A stretch of 64,000 bases of DNA from Streptomyces sp. NBC_00433 (GTDB lineage Bacteria; Actinomycetota; Actinomycetes; Streptomycetales; Streptomycetaceae): assembly GCA_036015235.1 (NCBI GenBank), contig CP107926.1:1798001-1862000 (forward strand), written 5' to 3'. The translations under genes and the position numbers were made by a program. The stretch's first letter is position 1, and each line of letters opens with the position of its first letter. This document shows positions 7,942 to 15,761 of this stretch, one piece after another. Below the pieces are notes generated by a model that made no database searches, was not told the origin of the DNA, and was given only the letters and a program-made list of their open reading frames with translations.

Positions 7942-8874
7942 ATGGGGGCAGGGCACAGCCACGGGCACGCGCACGGCCACGGCGGCACCGCGACCGCCGC
8001 GCACCGCGGCAGCCTGCTGGTGGCGCTGGGCATCACCCTGCTGGTGCTGGCCACCGAGGTCGTCGGCAGCGCGCTGACCGACTCGCTCGCGCTGCTCGCC
8101 GACGCCGGGCACATGGCGACCGATGCGGCGGGCATCGCCATGGCGCTGCTCGCCGTCCACATCGCGGGCCGCCCGGCGAGCGACCAGCGCACGTTCGGCT
8201 ACGCGCGCGCCGAGATCCTCGCGGCGGTGCTCAACGCGGTGCTGCTCTTCGGCGTCGGCGCCTTCATCTTCGCCGAGGGCATCAGCCGGCTGATCACCCC
8301 GCAGCACTTCGACGGCGCCGCCACCATCGTCTTCGGCCTGGTCGGCATGGTCGCCAACACGGTGTCGCTGCTGGTCCTGATGCGCGGCCAGCGGGAGAGC
8401 CTGAACGTGCGCGGCGCCTTCCTGGAGGTGATGGCCGACGCGCTGGGCTCGCTGGCGGTCGTGGCGGCGGCCGCGGTCTTCCTGGCCACCGGCTGGCGGC
8501 AGGCCGACGCGGTGGCGTCGCTGCTGATCGGGCTGCTGATCGTGCCGCGCACCTGGCGGCTGCTGCGCGAGGCCGTGGACGTGCTGCTCGAAGCGGCGCC
8601 CAAGGACGTGGACATGGCGGCGGTGCGGCACCACATCGAGGGGCTCAAGGGCGTGGAGGGCCTGCACGACCTGCACGCCTGGACGATCACCTCGGGGCTG
8701 CCCGTGCTGTCCGCGCACGTGGTGGTCAGCCAGGAGATCCTCGACGAGGTGGGCTACGAGAAGATGCTGCACGACCTGCAGAGCTGCCTCGGCGCGCACT
8801 TCGACGTCGAGCACTGCACCTTCCAGCTGGAGCCGGTCGGGCACGCGGAGCACGAGGCACGGCTGTGCCACTGA
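7942..8874 (+). CDS. Cation diffusion facilitator, Zn2+/H+ antiporter (CzcD/ZitB-like)
   Basis: 310 aa inner-membrane metal exporter. The cytoplasmic N-terminus is a His-rich metal-sensing tail (HSHGHAHGHGG, residues 5-15), followed by six membrane segments and a C-terminal ferredoxin-like cytoplasmic domain ending in a His/Cys-containing tail (EHCTFQ, LCH). The transport-site pair in TM2 is present (HMATD). In TM5 the corresponding position reads EVMAD, so a Glu stands where many family members have His; whether that shifts metal choice is unknown. ATG 7942 follows GGAAGGGG. The gene stands alone, divergent from the polymer operon. Confidence 0.93.
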   Translation: MGAGHSHGHAHGHGGTATAAHRGSLLVALGITLLVLATEVVGSALTDSLALLADAGHMATDAAGIAMALLAVHIAGRPASDQRTFGYARAEILAAVLNAVLLFGVGAFIFAEGISRLITPQHFDGAATIVFGLVGMVANTVSLLVLMRGQRESLNVRGAFLEVMADALGSLAVVAAAAVFLATGWRQADAVASLLIGLLIVPRTWRLLREAVDVLLEAAPKDVDMAAVRHHIEGLKGVEGLHDLHAWTITSGLPVLSAHVVVSQEILDEVGYEKMLHDLQSCLGAHFDVEHCTFQLEPVGHAEHEARLCH

Positions 8875-8987
8875 ACGTACGGCTGTACCAGTGCCCGCAC
8901 GGCCGTACGCGTGAATACGGTGTCCGCGGCCTGCCGCACCGTGCGTGAGGCAGACTGAGGACTTGCCGTCGAATGCGAAGGATGGTT

Positions 8988-9602
8988 ATGCCCAGCAGTC
9001 CTGCCACCGACCGACCCGGCTCCGCCGCCACCGCTCCGCCGCCGCCCGGCGGGGCCGACGAGCCGATCATGCTGGAACTGGTCGATGAGAACGGTGTGAC
9101 GACCGGCACAGCGGAGAAGCTGTGGGCGCACCAGGCGCCCGGCCGGCTGCACCGGGCCTTCTCGGTCTTCCTCTTCGACGACGAGGGCCGGCTGCTGCTG
9201 CAGCGCAGGGCACTGGGCAAATACCATTCGCCGGGCGTGTGGTCCAACACCTGCTGCGGCCACCCCTACCCCGGAGAGCAGCCCTTCGTCGCCGCCGCCC
9301 GGCGCACCGCGGAGGAGCTGGGCGTCGCACCCGCCCTGATGCGCGAGGCGGGGACCGTGCGCTACAACCACCCGGACCCCGCGTCCGGCCTGGTGGAGCA
9401 GGAGTTCAACCACCTCTACGTGGGGCTCGTCGGCGGCCCGCTGCACCCGGACCCCGCGGAGATCGACGACACCGCCTTCGCTGGTCCCGCCGACCTGGCG
9501 AAGCTGCGGTCCGAGGGGACCTTCTCGGCGTGGTTCGGCTCGGTGCTCGACGCGGCCCTGCCGACGGTGCGCGAGGTGACCGGGAGCCGGGCGGGCTGGT
9601 AG
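8988..9602 (+). CDS. idi: Isopentenyl-diphosphate delta-isomerase, type I
   Basis: About 204 aa Nudix-fold enzyme interconverting IPP and DMAPP for isoprenoid synthesis. The catalytic Cys motif SNTCCGHP, a Nudix-like helix (AAARRTAEELGV) and the ExEFNH metal/catalytic block are all present. ATG 8988 is preferred over the in-frame ATG at 8973 because GAAGGA stands at the correct distance. The first 25 residues are a Pro/Ala-rich leader before the fold begins. It is monocistronic, and converges on the anti-sigma ATPase with only 7 bp between stops. No other isoprenoid gene is adjacent. Confidence 0.95.
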   Translation: MPSSPATDRPGSAATAPPPPGGADEPIMLELVDENGVTTGTAEKLWAHQAPGRLHRAFSVFLFDDEGRLLLQRRALGKYHSPGVWSNTCCGHPYPGEQPFVAAARRTAEELGVAPALMREAGTVRYNHPDPASGLVEQEFNHLYVGLVGGPLHPDPAEIDDTAFAGPADLAKLRSEGTFSAWFGSVLDAALPTVREVTGSRAGW

Positions 9603-9609
9603 CCGCCGG

Positions 9610-10095
9610 TCAGCGGGCGGGCGGTTGCAGCGGCAGGGCGGCCCAGATCACCTTGCCGCCGGTCGAGGTCTGCGCGATGTCGCAGCTGCCGCCCGCCTCG
9701 GTGGTGATCGTCTTGACCAGCAGCAGCCCGCGCCCGCCGGTCCTGGCGTGGTCGGCCTCCAGCGCCTTGGGGCGGTAGGGGTGCTGGTCCTCGACGGCGA
9801 CCCTGATCCAGTCCGTGCCCACGGCGACCTCGACGCCCAGCTCCGGCGACAGCACCGCCGCGTGCTTGACGGCGTTGGTGACCAGCTCGGAGACGATCAC
9901 CAGCAGCCCGTAGAGGATGTCCTCGTCGACCGGCACCGCCAGGTCGGCGACGAGCTCCCGCACCCCGTGCCGCACCTGGGGCACCGAGGAGTCCACGGCG
10001 GGGGCTGTGAAGCGCCACACCCCCTCGTACGGTCCCGGCGCCGGTGCCTGACCGTGCGGGACGCTCCCGCGGACCTCCATGACCGCACCCACCAT
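9610..10095 (-). CDS. Anti-sigma/regulatory ATP-binding protein (RsbW/HATPase_c_2 family)
   Basis: 161 aa soluble protein with one GHKL ATPase domain: N-box SELVTNAVKHA near residues 70-80, G1-like VEDQ, and the G2 loop TGGRGLLLVK. Streptomycetes have dozens of such single-domain proteins that act as anti-sigma or partner-switching kinases. No anti-anti-sigma or sigma gene lies next to it, so its partner is unknown. ATG 10095 is used; an internal ATG at 10080 is possible. It ends 8 nt from idi in a convergent arrangement. Confidence 0.85.
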   Translation of the reverse strand: MVGAVMEVRGSVPHGQAPAPGPYEGVWRFTAPAVDSSVPQVRHGVRELVADLAVPVDEDILYGLLVIVSELVTNAVKHAAVLSPELGVEVAVGTDWIRVAVEDQHPYRPKALEADHARTGGRGLLLVKTITTEAGGSCDIAQTSTGGKVIWAALPLQPPAR

Positions 10096-10323
10096 CGCCT
10101 TCTCGTACGTGTCCCCGCAGGCCCCGCCGGACTCCCGGCGGATTCCGCCTCATCGGATCGAGTGTCCGCAAAGCCGGGGCCGGGGCAGGCGGGAAACCGT
10201 AAGTCCGCACCTTTCAGCGATTCGCGACCGGTGGCGACCGGTAATGTCGCCGCCGCGACCGGCTCCGACCGCTTGCCGCCGCAATCGTGCCGTCCAGGCG
10301 CCCGTCCCGTCCGAGGAGTCGCC

Positions 10324-11097
10324 ATGACCATGCCGCCCGGACTGGCGGTCGCCACCGCGGACGGCACCGCGACCGTCACCATCGCCAACCCGGCCCGCCG
10401 CAATGCCATGACGCCCGCCATGTGGGCGGCGCTGCCGGGGCTGCTGGCACCGCTGGCCGCCGACCCCGCGGTACGGGTCCTGGTGCTCACCGGCGCCGGC
10501 GACACCTTCTGCGCGGGCGCCGACATCAGCGGCTTCACCGACGCGGCCGGGATGCGCGCCGCGCAGGAGGCCGCGGTCGCGGCCGAGGAGGCGCTCGCCG
10601 CCTTCCCCAAGCCGACGCTGGCCGCCGTACGAGGCCACTGCGTCGGCGGCGGCTGCCAGCTCGCGGTGGCCTGCGACCTGCGCTTCGCCGCCGAGGGCGC
10701 GACCTTCGGGGTGACCCCGGCCAGGCTCGGCATCGTCTACCCGGCGTCCTCCACCCGGCGGCTGGTCCGGCTGACCGGCCCGGCCACGGCGAAGCACCTG
10801 CTCTTCTCCGCCGAGCTGATCGACCACGGGCGGGCGCTGCGCACCGGCCTGGTCGACGAGGTGTGGCCCCCCGGCACCCTCGCCGCCCGGGTCCGCGACT
10901 ACGCCGCCCTGCTCGCCGCCCGCTCCCTGCTGACCCAGTCGGCGGCCAAGGACTTCACCGCCGACTCCCCCGCCCCAGGCCGCGAGCCCTACTGGTCCGC
11001 GCAGGCCGCCACGAGCCCCGACCCCCTGGAGGGCGCGACCGCCTTCCTCACCCGCCGCCCCCCGCACTTCACCTGGGTGCCGGACGGTGGCTCCTAG
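10324..11097 (+). CDS. Enoyl-CoA hydratase/isomerase (crotonase) family protein
   Basis: 257 aa. It shows the crotonase CoA-binding oxyanion elements AGADISGF and GHCVGGGCQLAVACDLRFA, and a TPARLGIVYP segment where hydratases place a catalytic Glu (here Ala-Arg instead of Glu-Val). This suggests an isomerase- or hydrolase-like activity rather than a standard hydratase. ATG 10324 is preceded by GAGGAG. The gene is monocistronic and its TAG stop interlocks with the stop of the convergent STAND gene in a shared CTAG. The physiological substrate cannot be inferred. Confidence 0.88.
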   Translation: MTMPPGLAVATADGTATVTIANPARRNAMTPAMWAALPGLLAPLAADPAVRVLVLTGAGDTFCAGADISGFTDAAGMRAAQEAAVAAEEALAAFPKPTLAAVRGHCVGGGCQLAVACDLRFAAEGATFGVTPARLGIVYPASSTRRLVRLTGPATAKHLLFSAELIDHGRALRTGLVDEVWPPGTLAARVRDYAALLAARSLLTQSAAKDFTADSPAPGREPYWSAQAATSPDPLEGATAFLTRRPPHFTWVPDGGS

Positions 11098-13115
11098 TCG
11101 CTGGCCAGCGCGGCGATCGCGCCCGGTGACGCGGTGGCGGCGCCGCGCCGGTATGCGCGGTCGTAGCCGTCGTCGCCGAGGGCCGAGCGCAACGCGGCCT
11201 CGCAGCCGTCGCGTACCGCCTTCAGCTCCGGGGTGCCGCGCTGGGGGTGGCCGACGCCGCGCCACAGCGTCTCGCTGGTGCCGTACGCGATCGCCGCGGC
11301 TTCCGGGCGGCCGTCCGCGGCAAGGGCGGCGGCGAGTACGTCGAGGCCGAGGGCCAGGCCGAAGGAGTCGCCGAGGGCGCGCTTGGCATTGAGCATCATG
11401 CGCGCGTGCCGCACCGCGTCCCCGGAGGCCGACCGTCCCAGGGCGATGAGCGCGAGCTGGTAGTCCAGGTAGGAGCGGGTCCACACCTCGTCGATGAGCA
11501 CGCAGTGCTCCCGCAGCTCGTAGGCCGTGCGGCTCGCCCGGTCCAGGTCGCCGAGCGCGGTCATCCCGAACACCCGCACCAGGTGGCAGCGCAGCAGCGC
11601 CCCCGAGTCGAAGGCGAAGCCGGGCGAGGCGGCCAGCGCGGCGTCCACCGCGTCGACCGCCCGGCCGGGCCGGCCCGCCAGCAGGTCGAGCAGCCCCGCC
11701 ATGTACGCGGCGGCCAGTTGCGCGTCCTTGTCGCCGTCGGCCCGCGCGGCGGCCATCGCCTCGTCGCCGAACCGGGTCGCCAGCGGGTAGTCGCCCTGGA
11801 GGGTGACCGCGATACCGAGCGCGGTCAGCGCCCGCGTACGCTCCCCGCCCGGCCCGGGGCAGGCCGCGAGCGCCCGCTCCAGATACGAGCGGGCCTCCTG
11901 CACATGGCCCGAGCAGGTCCAGAAGAACACCAGGCGCCCCGCGGTGTCGGCGGCGCGGACCGGGTCCGTGGCCAGCAGCCGGTCCAGCGCGGCCCGCAGG
12001 TCGGCGTGCACCCGCTCGACGGCCCGGTAGGCGCGGATCTGCCGGGTGCCCGGCCAGTCGGCCTCCGCCTCGCGCGCCAGCTTCACGAAGTGGTCGGCGT
12101 GCCGGTCCGCGAGGTCGTCGCGCTCCCCCAGCTCGCCCAGCCAGTCGTCGCCGTACTCCCTGATGGTGTCGAGCATCCGGTACCGCTCGCCGTCCCTGCG
12201 CAGCACCGACTGGCTGACCAGGCCGTCCAGCAGCCGCGGCACGTCCTCGGGGCGCAGCGGGCCGCCGCCGGTGACCTCCGCGGCAGACTCGGCGGAGAAG
12301 GCACCGCGGAAGACGCTCAGCCGCGCCCACAGCAGCCGCTCCAGCGGTGCGCACAGCTCGTGGCTCCAGCCCACCGCCGTACGCATCGCCCGGTGCCGGT
12401 GCGGCCAGACGAAGTCGGAACGGGTCAGCGCGTCGAAGCGGGAGCCGAGGTGCTCCGCGACCTCGGCGACGCTCGCCGGGCCCACCTGCCCGGCGGCGAG
12501 CTCGATCGCCAGCGGGATGCCCTCCAGGCGCCGGCAGAGCGCCGCGGCGGCCTCGTCCGCCCCCGGCTCGGCCATCGCGTGCCCCCCGGCGCGCTCCGCC
12601 ACCCGGTCCGCGAACAGGGCCTGCGCCTCCGGGCCGTCCACGGGCAGCGGGTCGAGCACCAGCAGGTCCCGGCCGTCAGCGAACAGCGGTCTGCGGCTCG
12701 TCGCCAGCACGGTGACGCCCGCGGCCGCGGTGAGCAGGTCCCCCACCAGGTGGGCGCAGTCCTCCACCAGGTGCTCGCACGAGTCCAGCACCAGCAGCAG
12801 CCGCTTGTCGGCGACGAACTCGGTCAGCACCTGGAGTGGCATGCGCGGCGAGTGGTCCGCGAGGTCGACTGCGTCGCTGACCGTCGCGAGCAGCAGCTCC
12901 GGCCCGGTCAGCGTCGCCAGATCCGCCCACCAGACCCCGTCGGGGAACAGCCCCGCCACGTGGCCTGCGGCCCGCACCGCCAGCCTGGTCTTTCCCACGC
13001 CGCCGGCGCCGGTCACTGTCACCAGCCGTGCGGTCGCCATCATGCCGCCGAGCCGCGCCAATTCCTGCTCCCGGCCCACGAAGCTCGTCGTCTCCCGCGG
13101 AATGTGTCCCTTCAC
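11094..13115 (-). CDS. STAND-family NTPase/TPR regulator without a visible DNA-binding domain
   Basis: 673 aa from GTG 13115 (GGGGG upstream). Order of parts: SFVGRE entry motif (11-16), P-loop GAGGVGKT (36-43), Walker B LLLVLDSCEH near 100, NB-ARC-like GIPLAIELAA, then a long alpha-helical, TPR-like C-terminal half. It resembles the AfsR/LuxR-class ATPase regulators common in streptomycetes, but neither an N-terminal SARP domain nor a C-terminal LuxR helix-turn-helix is present; translation stops right after the helical region. It may act through a partner protein or be a sensor-only derivative. The upstream region is a cluster of repeats, and the stop overlaps the convergent crotonase. Confidence 0.8.
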   Translation of the reverse strand: MKGHIPRETTSFVGREQELARLGGMMATARLVTVTGAGGVGKTRLAVRAAGHVAGLFPDGVWWADLATLTGPELLLATVSDAVDLADHSPRMPLQVLTEFVADKRLLLVLDSCEHLVEDCAHLVGDLLTAAAGVTVLATSRRPLFADGRDLLVLDPLPVDGPEAQALFADRVAERAGGHAMAEPGADEAAAALCRRLEGIPLAIELAAGQVGPASVAEVAEHLGSRFDALTRSDFVWPHRHRAMRTAVGWSHELCAPLERLLWARLSVFRGAFSAESAAEVTGGGPLRPEDVPRLLDGLVSQSVLRRDGERYRMLDTIREYGDDWLGELGERDDLADRHADHFVKLAREAEADWPGTRQIRAYRAVERVHADLRAALDRLLATDPVRAADTAGRLVFFWTCSGHVQEARSYLERALAACPGPGGERTRALTALGIAVTLQGDYPLATRFGDEAMAAARADGDKDAQLAAAYMAGLLDLLAGRPGRAVDAVDAALAASPGFAFDSGALLRCHLVRVFGMTALGDLDRASRTAYELREHCVLIDEVWTRSYLDYQLALIALGRSASGDAVRHARMMLNAKRALGDSFGLALGLDVLAAALAADGRPEAAAIAYGTSETLWRGVGHPQRGTPELKAVRDGCEAALRSALGDDGYDRAYRRGAATASPGAIAALASD

Positions 13116-13140
13116 GCCCCCAGCGTCCCCCTTCCCCCAC

Positions 13141-13326
13141 CCCCTGCGGGGTGCTGTTGCCAAACTCCACACTCCCCTGCGGGGTGCTGTTGCCGATCCC
13201 GCGGTGCCGCTGCGCGGGGGCTTGTCGCCGAGGTGCTGTCACGGACACCACAGTTGCGCTGTGTGGGTGGCTTGTCGCTCCGTTCTCCCCCAGAGCTTCG
13301 CCTGGGAGTACCCCCACGCGCCCCTG
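13141..13326 (+). repeat. Interspersed intergenic repeat, composite copy with duplicated left module
   Basis: Two direct copies of a CTGCGGGGTGCTGTTGCC module (starting near 13143 and 13178) are followed by a GTGCCGCTGCG / GGGGGCTTGTCG module and then by the hairpin core 13280-13326 (CCCCCAG-GCTTCGCC-TGGGAGTACCCCC). The same order of modules recurs at 21327-21442. It lies just upstream of the STAND gene start, in the non-coding stretch 13116-13674. Confidence 0.75.
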
Positions 13327-13383
13327 GGTGGGTGCCACTTGCTGCGGCGTTGCTTTCTTTCCCGCCTCTTCGGCGGGGCGCGC

Positions 13384-13429
13384 AGTTCTCCCCCAGCGCT
13401 TCGCCCGGGGGTACCCCCACGCGCCCCTT
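13384..13429 (+). repeat. Interspersed repeat, core-only copy
   Basis: 46 bp matching the hairpin core of the family, including the self-complementary GGGGGTACCCCC. It is the near-perfect inverse of 13508-13553, so the two could fold into one long cruciform or RNA stem with an 80-nt loop. Confidence 0.75.
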
Positions 13430-13490
13430 GTGGCCTGCGTCCTCCTAGGCCCAGGCGTTCGCCCCTGGCAGGGGCCCTGCCCTCCGGGCG

Positions 13491-13569
13491 GAGGGCGAGC
13501 GTTTTTCAGGGGCGCGTGGGGGTACCCCCGGGCGAAGCGCTGGGGGAGAACTGCGCGACAAGCCCCCAC
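13491..13569 (-). repeat. Interspersed repeat, full 79-bp copy, minus orientation
   Basis: By hand alignment 72 of 79 positions match the copy at 21364-21442, including the non-palindromic right end CCCCTGAAAAACGC. It lies 106 nt downstream of the minus-strand DMT transporter and reads in the same direction as that gene, as the other full copy does relative to the desaturase. The rest of 13116-13674 contains only repeat fragments and a small CCCGCC-N5-GGCGGG hairpin (13361-13377). Confidence 0.78.
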
Positions 13570-13674
13570 CGGGCCGCGGGCAAGGGACGCACCGCAAGGG
13601 GCAATCACCTGGGGGCGCGGAAAACTGCGCGCGCAACCCCCACCGGCCGGCCGGGGGTCGGAGCGGCTCGGCGC

Positions 13675-14556
13675 CTAGCGTGTGGCGACGATCGGCTCCT
13701 CCTTGGCGGAGCCGGCCGGCATGGCCGGGTGGCGGCCGAGGAGGACCACGCCGGCGACGATCGCCGCGAGGCCCGCCGCCTCGACGGCGAGCGCGCCGGC
13801 GGTGAAGCGGAGCCGGTCGCCGAGGAAGCCGACACCGCAGACGATGCCGGCGATCGGCTGCGCGGCGGTCAGGGAGGGCAGGGACATGCGGAGGGGGGCC
13901 ATCTCGAAGGCGCTCTGCACCAGGAGCATGCCGGTGAGGCCGAGGACGCCGACGGCGTACGGCTGCCAGGACACGGCGAGCGCGCCGAGGCCGTCGTCCT
14001 GGACGATCTGGCCGCAGACCCGGGTGAGCGAGTCCTGGAGGCCGTAGAGGAGGCCGGCCGCCAGGCCGAGGAGGGCGGCCTCGGCGGATCTGGGGAGGCG
14101 GCGGGCCCGGAGGGTGAGCAGCAGCGCGAGGCCCGCGACGGTGCCGAAGACCAGCCAGTGCCGCAGGGCGCCGGCTTCCGGGCCGCCGCCTCTGGGGCGG
14201 CCGGCGACGATGAAGGCGGTGACGCCGAGTGCCAGCAGGGCGACGCCGGTCCAGCCGTTCCGGCCCAGCGGCTGGCCGGTGAGCCGCCGGGACAGCGCCA
14301 TCGCGAAGAGCAGGTTGGTGGCGGTGAGGGGTTCGACCAGCGACACCTCGCCGTATGCGAGGGCGACCGCGCCGAGCACCTGGCCGCAGACCATCAGTGC
14401 GACGCCGAGCAGCCAGTCGGGCATGCGGAAAAGGTCGAGCAGCAGCCGGAAGGACAGGACGTCCGCGAGGGGGGCACGGGCGGCCGCGCGCTGCTGCAGC
14501 ACGAACCCGAATCCGAGGCAGCAAGCGGCACTCAGTCCGAGCACGAACACGCCCAC
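13675..14556 (-). CDS. DMT-superfamily (EamA-like) transporter
   Basis: 293 aa with about nine to ten hydrophobic segments in two repeats and no signal peptide; the cytoplasmic tail is short and hydrophilic. The overall pattern (FGFVLQQRAA in the first segment, EPLTATNLLFA and QPIAGI in the pore helices) places it with EamA/DMT-type permeases of the NIPA/YedA-like group found in actinomycetes. Start GTG 14556 has only a weak ribosome site. Substrate unknown: small metabolite or Mg2+ are both possible in this superfamily. Its 3' flank contains the repeat cluster. Confidence 0.75.
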   Translation of the reverse strand: MGVFVLGLSAACCLGFGFVLQQRAAARAPLADVLSFRLLLDLFRMPDWLLGVALMVCGQVLGAVALAYGEVSLVEPLTATNLLFAMALSRRLTGQPLGRNGWTGVALLALGVTAFIVAGRPRGGGPEAGALRHWLVFGTVAGLALLLTLRARRLPRSAEAALLGLAAGLLYGLQDSLTRVCGQIVQDDGLGALAVSWQPYAVGVLGLTGMLLVQSAFEMAPLRMSLPSLTAAQPIAGIVCGVGFLGDRLRFTAGALAVEAAGLAAIVAGVVLLGRHPAMPAGSAKEEPIVATR

Positions 14557-14650
14557 CAGGTCACTCTAGCCCTCAGTCACCCCGTGTCGCGGGTCCGCGC
14601 CGGGCCGCGCCGCCGCCTTCCGGCCGTCCGGCGGCTGCCGGCCGCCGGGC

Positions 14651-15466
14651 TCACGGGTGCGTGCCGGGCACGGTCTGCGCGCTGTCCCATACGGTCAGGA
14701 AGGCCAGCCGCAGGCACGCTGCGAGCGCCGGGTGCTCGATGTAGAGCGCGGTGGTGGCGCCGGTGCCGGCGACCGGGTCGGGCATGTCGCACAGCACGAG
14801 GCGGGCGTCGGCGACCACCAGCTTGAGCGGCAGCTCGGCGGTGAACCGGCACTCCTCCCCCGCCGCGCCGAAGCGCCGTACGTTCTCCAGCACGTCCGCG
14901 TCGTCGAGGGCCTCGTGGGTGTAGATGGCGCGGACGGTGCCGCCGGAGCGGTGCAGCCGGCGGGCGACCTTGATGCCGGGCGTGTTGGCCGCGGGGGCGA
15001 CGAAGGGCGGTTTGCAGAAGCTGAGCAGTTCGTGGTTGGCGTGTGCCTGGATGTCGGTGAAGGCCTCGGCGATGGCCTTGGGGTCGCGCAGGATCTCGAC
15101 GTAGTCCAGCGGCACGGTGTGGTTGCGGCCGTCCGCCCAGACCGGGACGAGCGCGGCGGTCAGCGCGGTGGAGACCCGGTCGAGGCGTTCCAGCTGCTCG
15201 CGCTGGAGTGCCATGAGCCGGGCGACGGCCAGCTCGGGGCCGATCGCCGAGAAGGTCGCCACCCGCCCGGGGTGGGCGACCGCCAGCCGGCGGCGTACGA
15301 GCGTGTCCAGCACGTCGTAGACCCGCTGCCGCGGTACGTCGGCGGCGCGGGCGACCTCGGCGGCCGTATACGACTCGCGGCGCACCAGGGCGAGGTAGAC
15401 CCGCGCCTCGTAGCGCGCCAGGCCGAGCGCGACAAGGTCGTTGACGGGTTCTTCCTCGGTGTCCAT
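14651..15466 (-). CDS. TrmB-family transcriptional regulator
   Basis: 271 aa. The N-terminal winged helix-turn-helix (residues 10-70: LGLARYEARVYLALV, TAAEVARAADVPRQRVYDVLDTL) is characteristic of TrmB; a dimerisation helix follows (80-105), and then a C-terminal PLD-like/effector domain (120-260). It is divergent from the secreted protease gene, and the 295-bp gap contains repeated elements that could be its operators. ATG 15466 is the only start consistent with the domain; no clear Shine-Dalgarno is seen and a TATACG lies about 16 nt upstream, so the message may have a very short leader. Confidence 0.85.
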   Translation of the reverse strand: MDTEEEPVNDLVALGLARYEARVYLALVRRESYTAAEVARAADVPRQRVYDVLDTLVRRRLAVAHPGRVATFSAIGPELAVARLMALQREQLERLDRVSTALTAALVPVWADGRNHTVPLDYVEILRDPKAIAEAFTDIQAHANHELLSFCKPPFVAPAANTPGIKVARRLHRSGGTVRAIYTHEALDDADVLENVRRFGAAGEECRFTAELPLKLVVADARLVLCDMPDPVAGTGATTALYIEHPALAACLRLAFLTVWDSAQTVPGTHP

Positions 15467-15596
15467 GGCGCCACAACGTATACGGCGGAGATCGTCGCGG
15501 GGAAGCGACCAGGGTGCCCCCCGCCAGTGATTCGAGGGGAAGCCTTTGCCATTGCCCGGTGGTTCCTTGGGGTCGGTTTCACTACCTTCAACCTCG

Positions 15597-15666
15597 TCAC
15601 CACTGAACGTGGTGGCAGTGAGCGGGAGTTGACAACGATCGTCAACGTGATCACCAGTGAACGTGT
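15597..15666. promoter_or_regulatory. Paired direct repeats plus palindrome in the trmB/protease divergent promoter
   Basis: TCACCACTGAACGTGG (15597-15612) and TCACCAGTGAACGTGT (15651-15666) match at 14 of 16 positions and are spaced 54 bp apart, about five helical turns. Between them GTTGAC-N7-GTCAAC (15628-15646) forms an inverted repeat containing a TTGACA that could be a -35 element. This is the most probable binding region for the divergent TrmB regulator. Confidence 0.5.
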
Positions 15667-15761
15667 GCCACACGAAGTCCCAGGCGATACCGCTCAATGA
15701 TCGATTGTCATGACCTTGACAGCGATGATCATCCGCGGGCGCCCTCGGGAGCAGATCCCCC

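Noticed and set aside
9625..11097. 490-codon plus-strand reading frame extending far upstream of the crotonase
   Set aside because: Only the part from ATG 10324 has crotonase homology and a GAGGAG site. The rest is antisense to the anti-sigma ATPase and reflects high GC in the third codon position.
13116..13674. Repeat cluster considered as an IS element or MITE with terminal inverted repeats
   Set aside because: No transposase, no target-site duplications were found, and copies vary in module content. It is reported as an interspersed repeat of unknown mobility.
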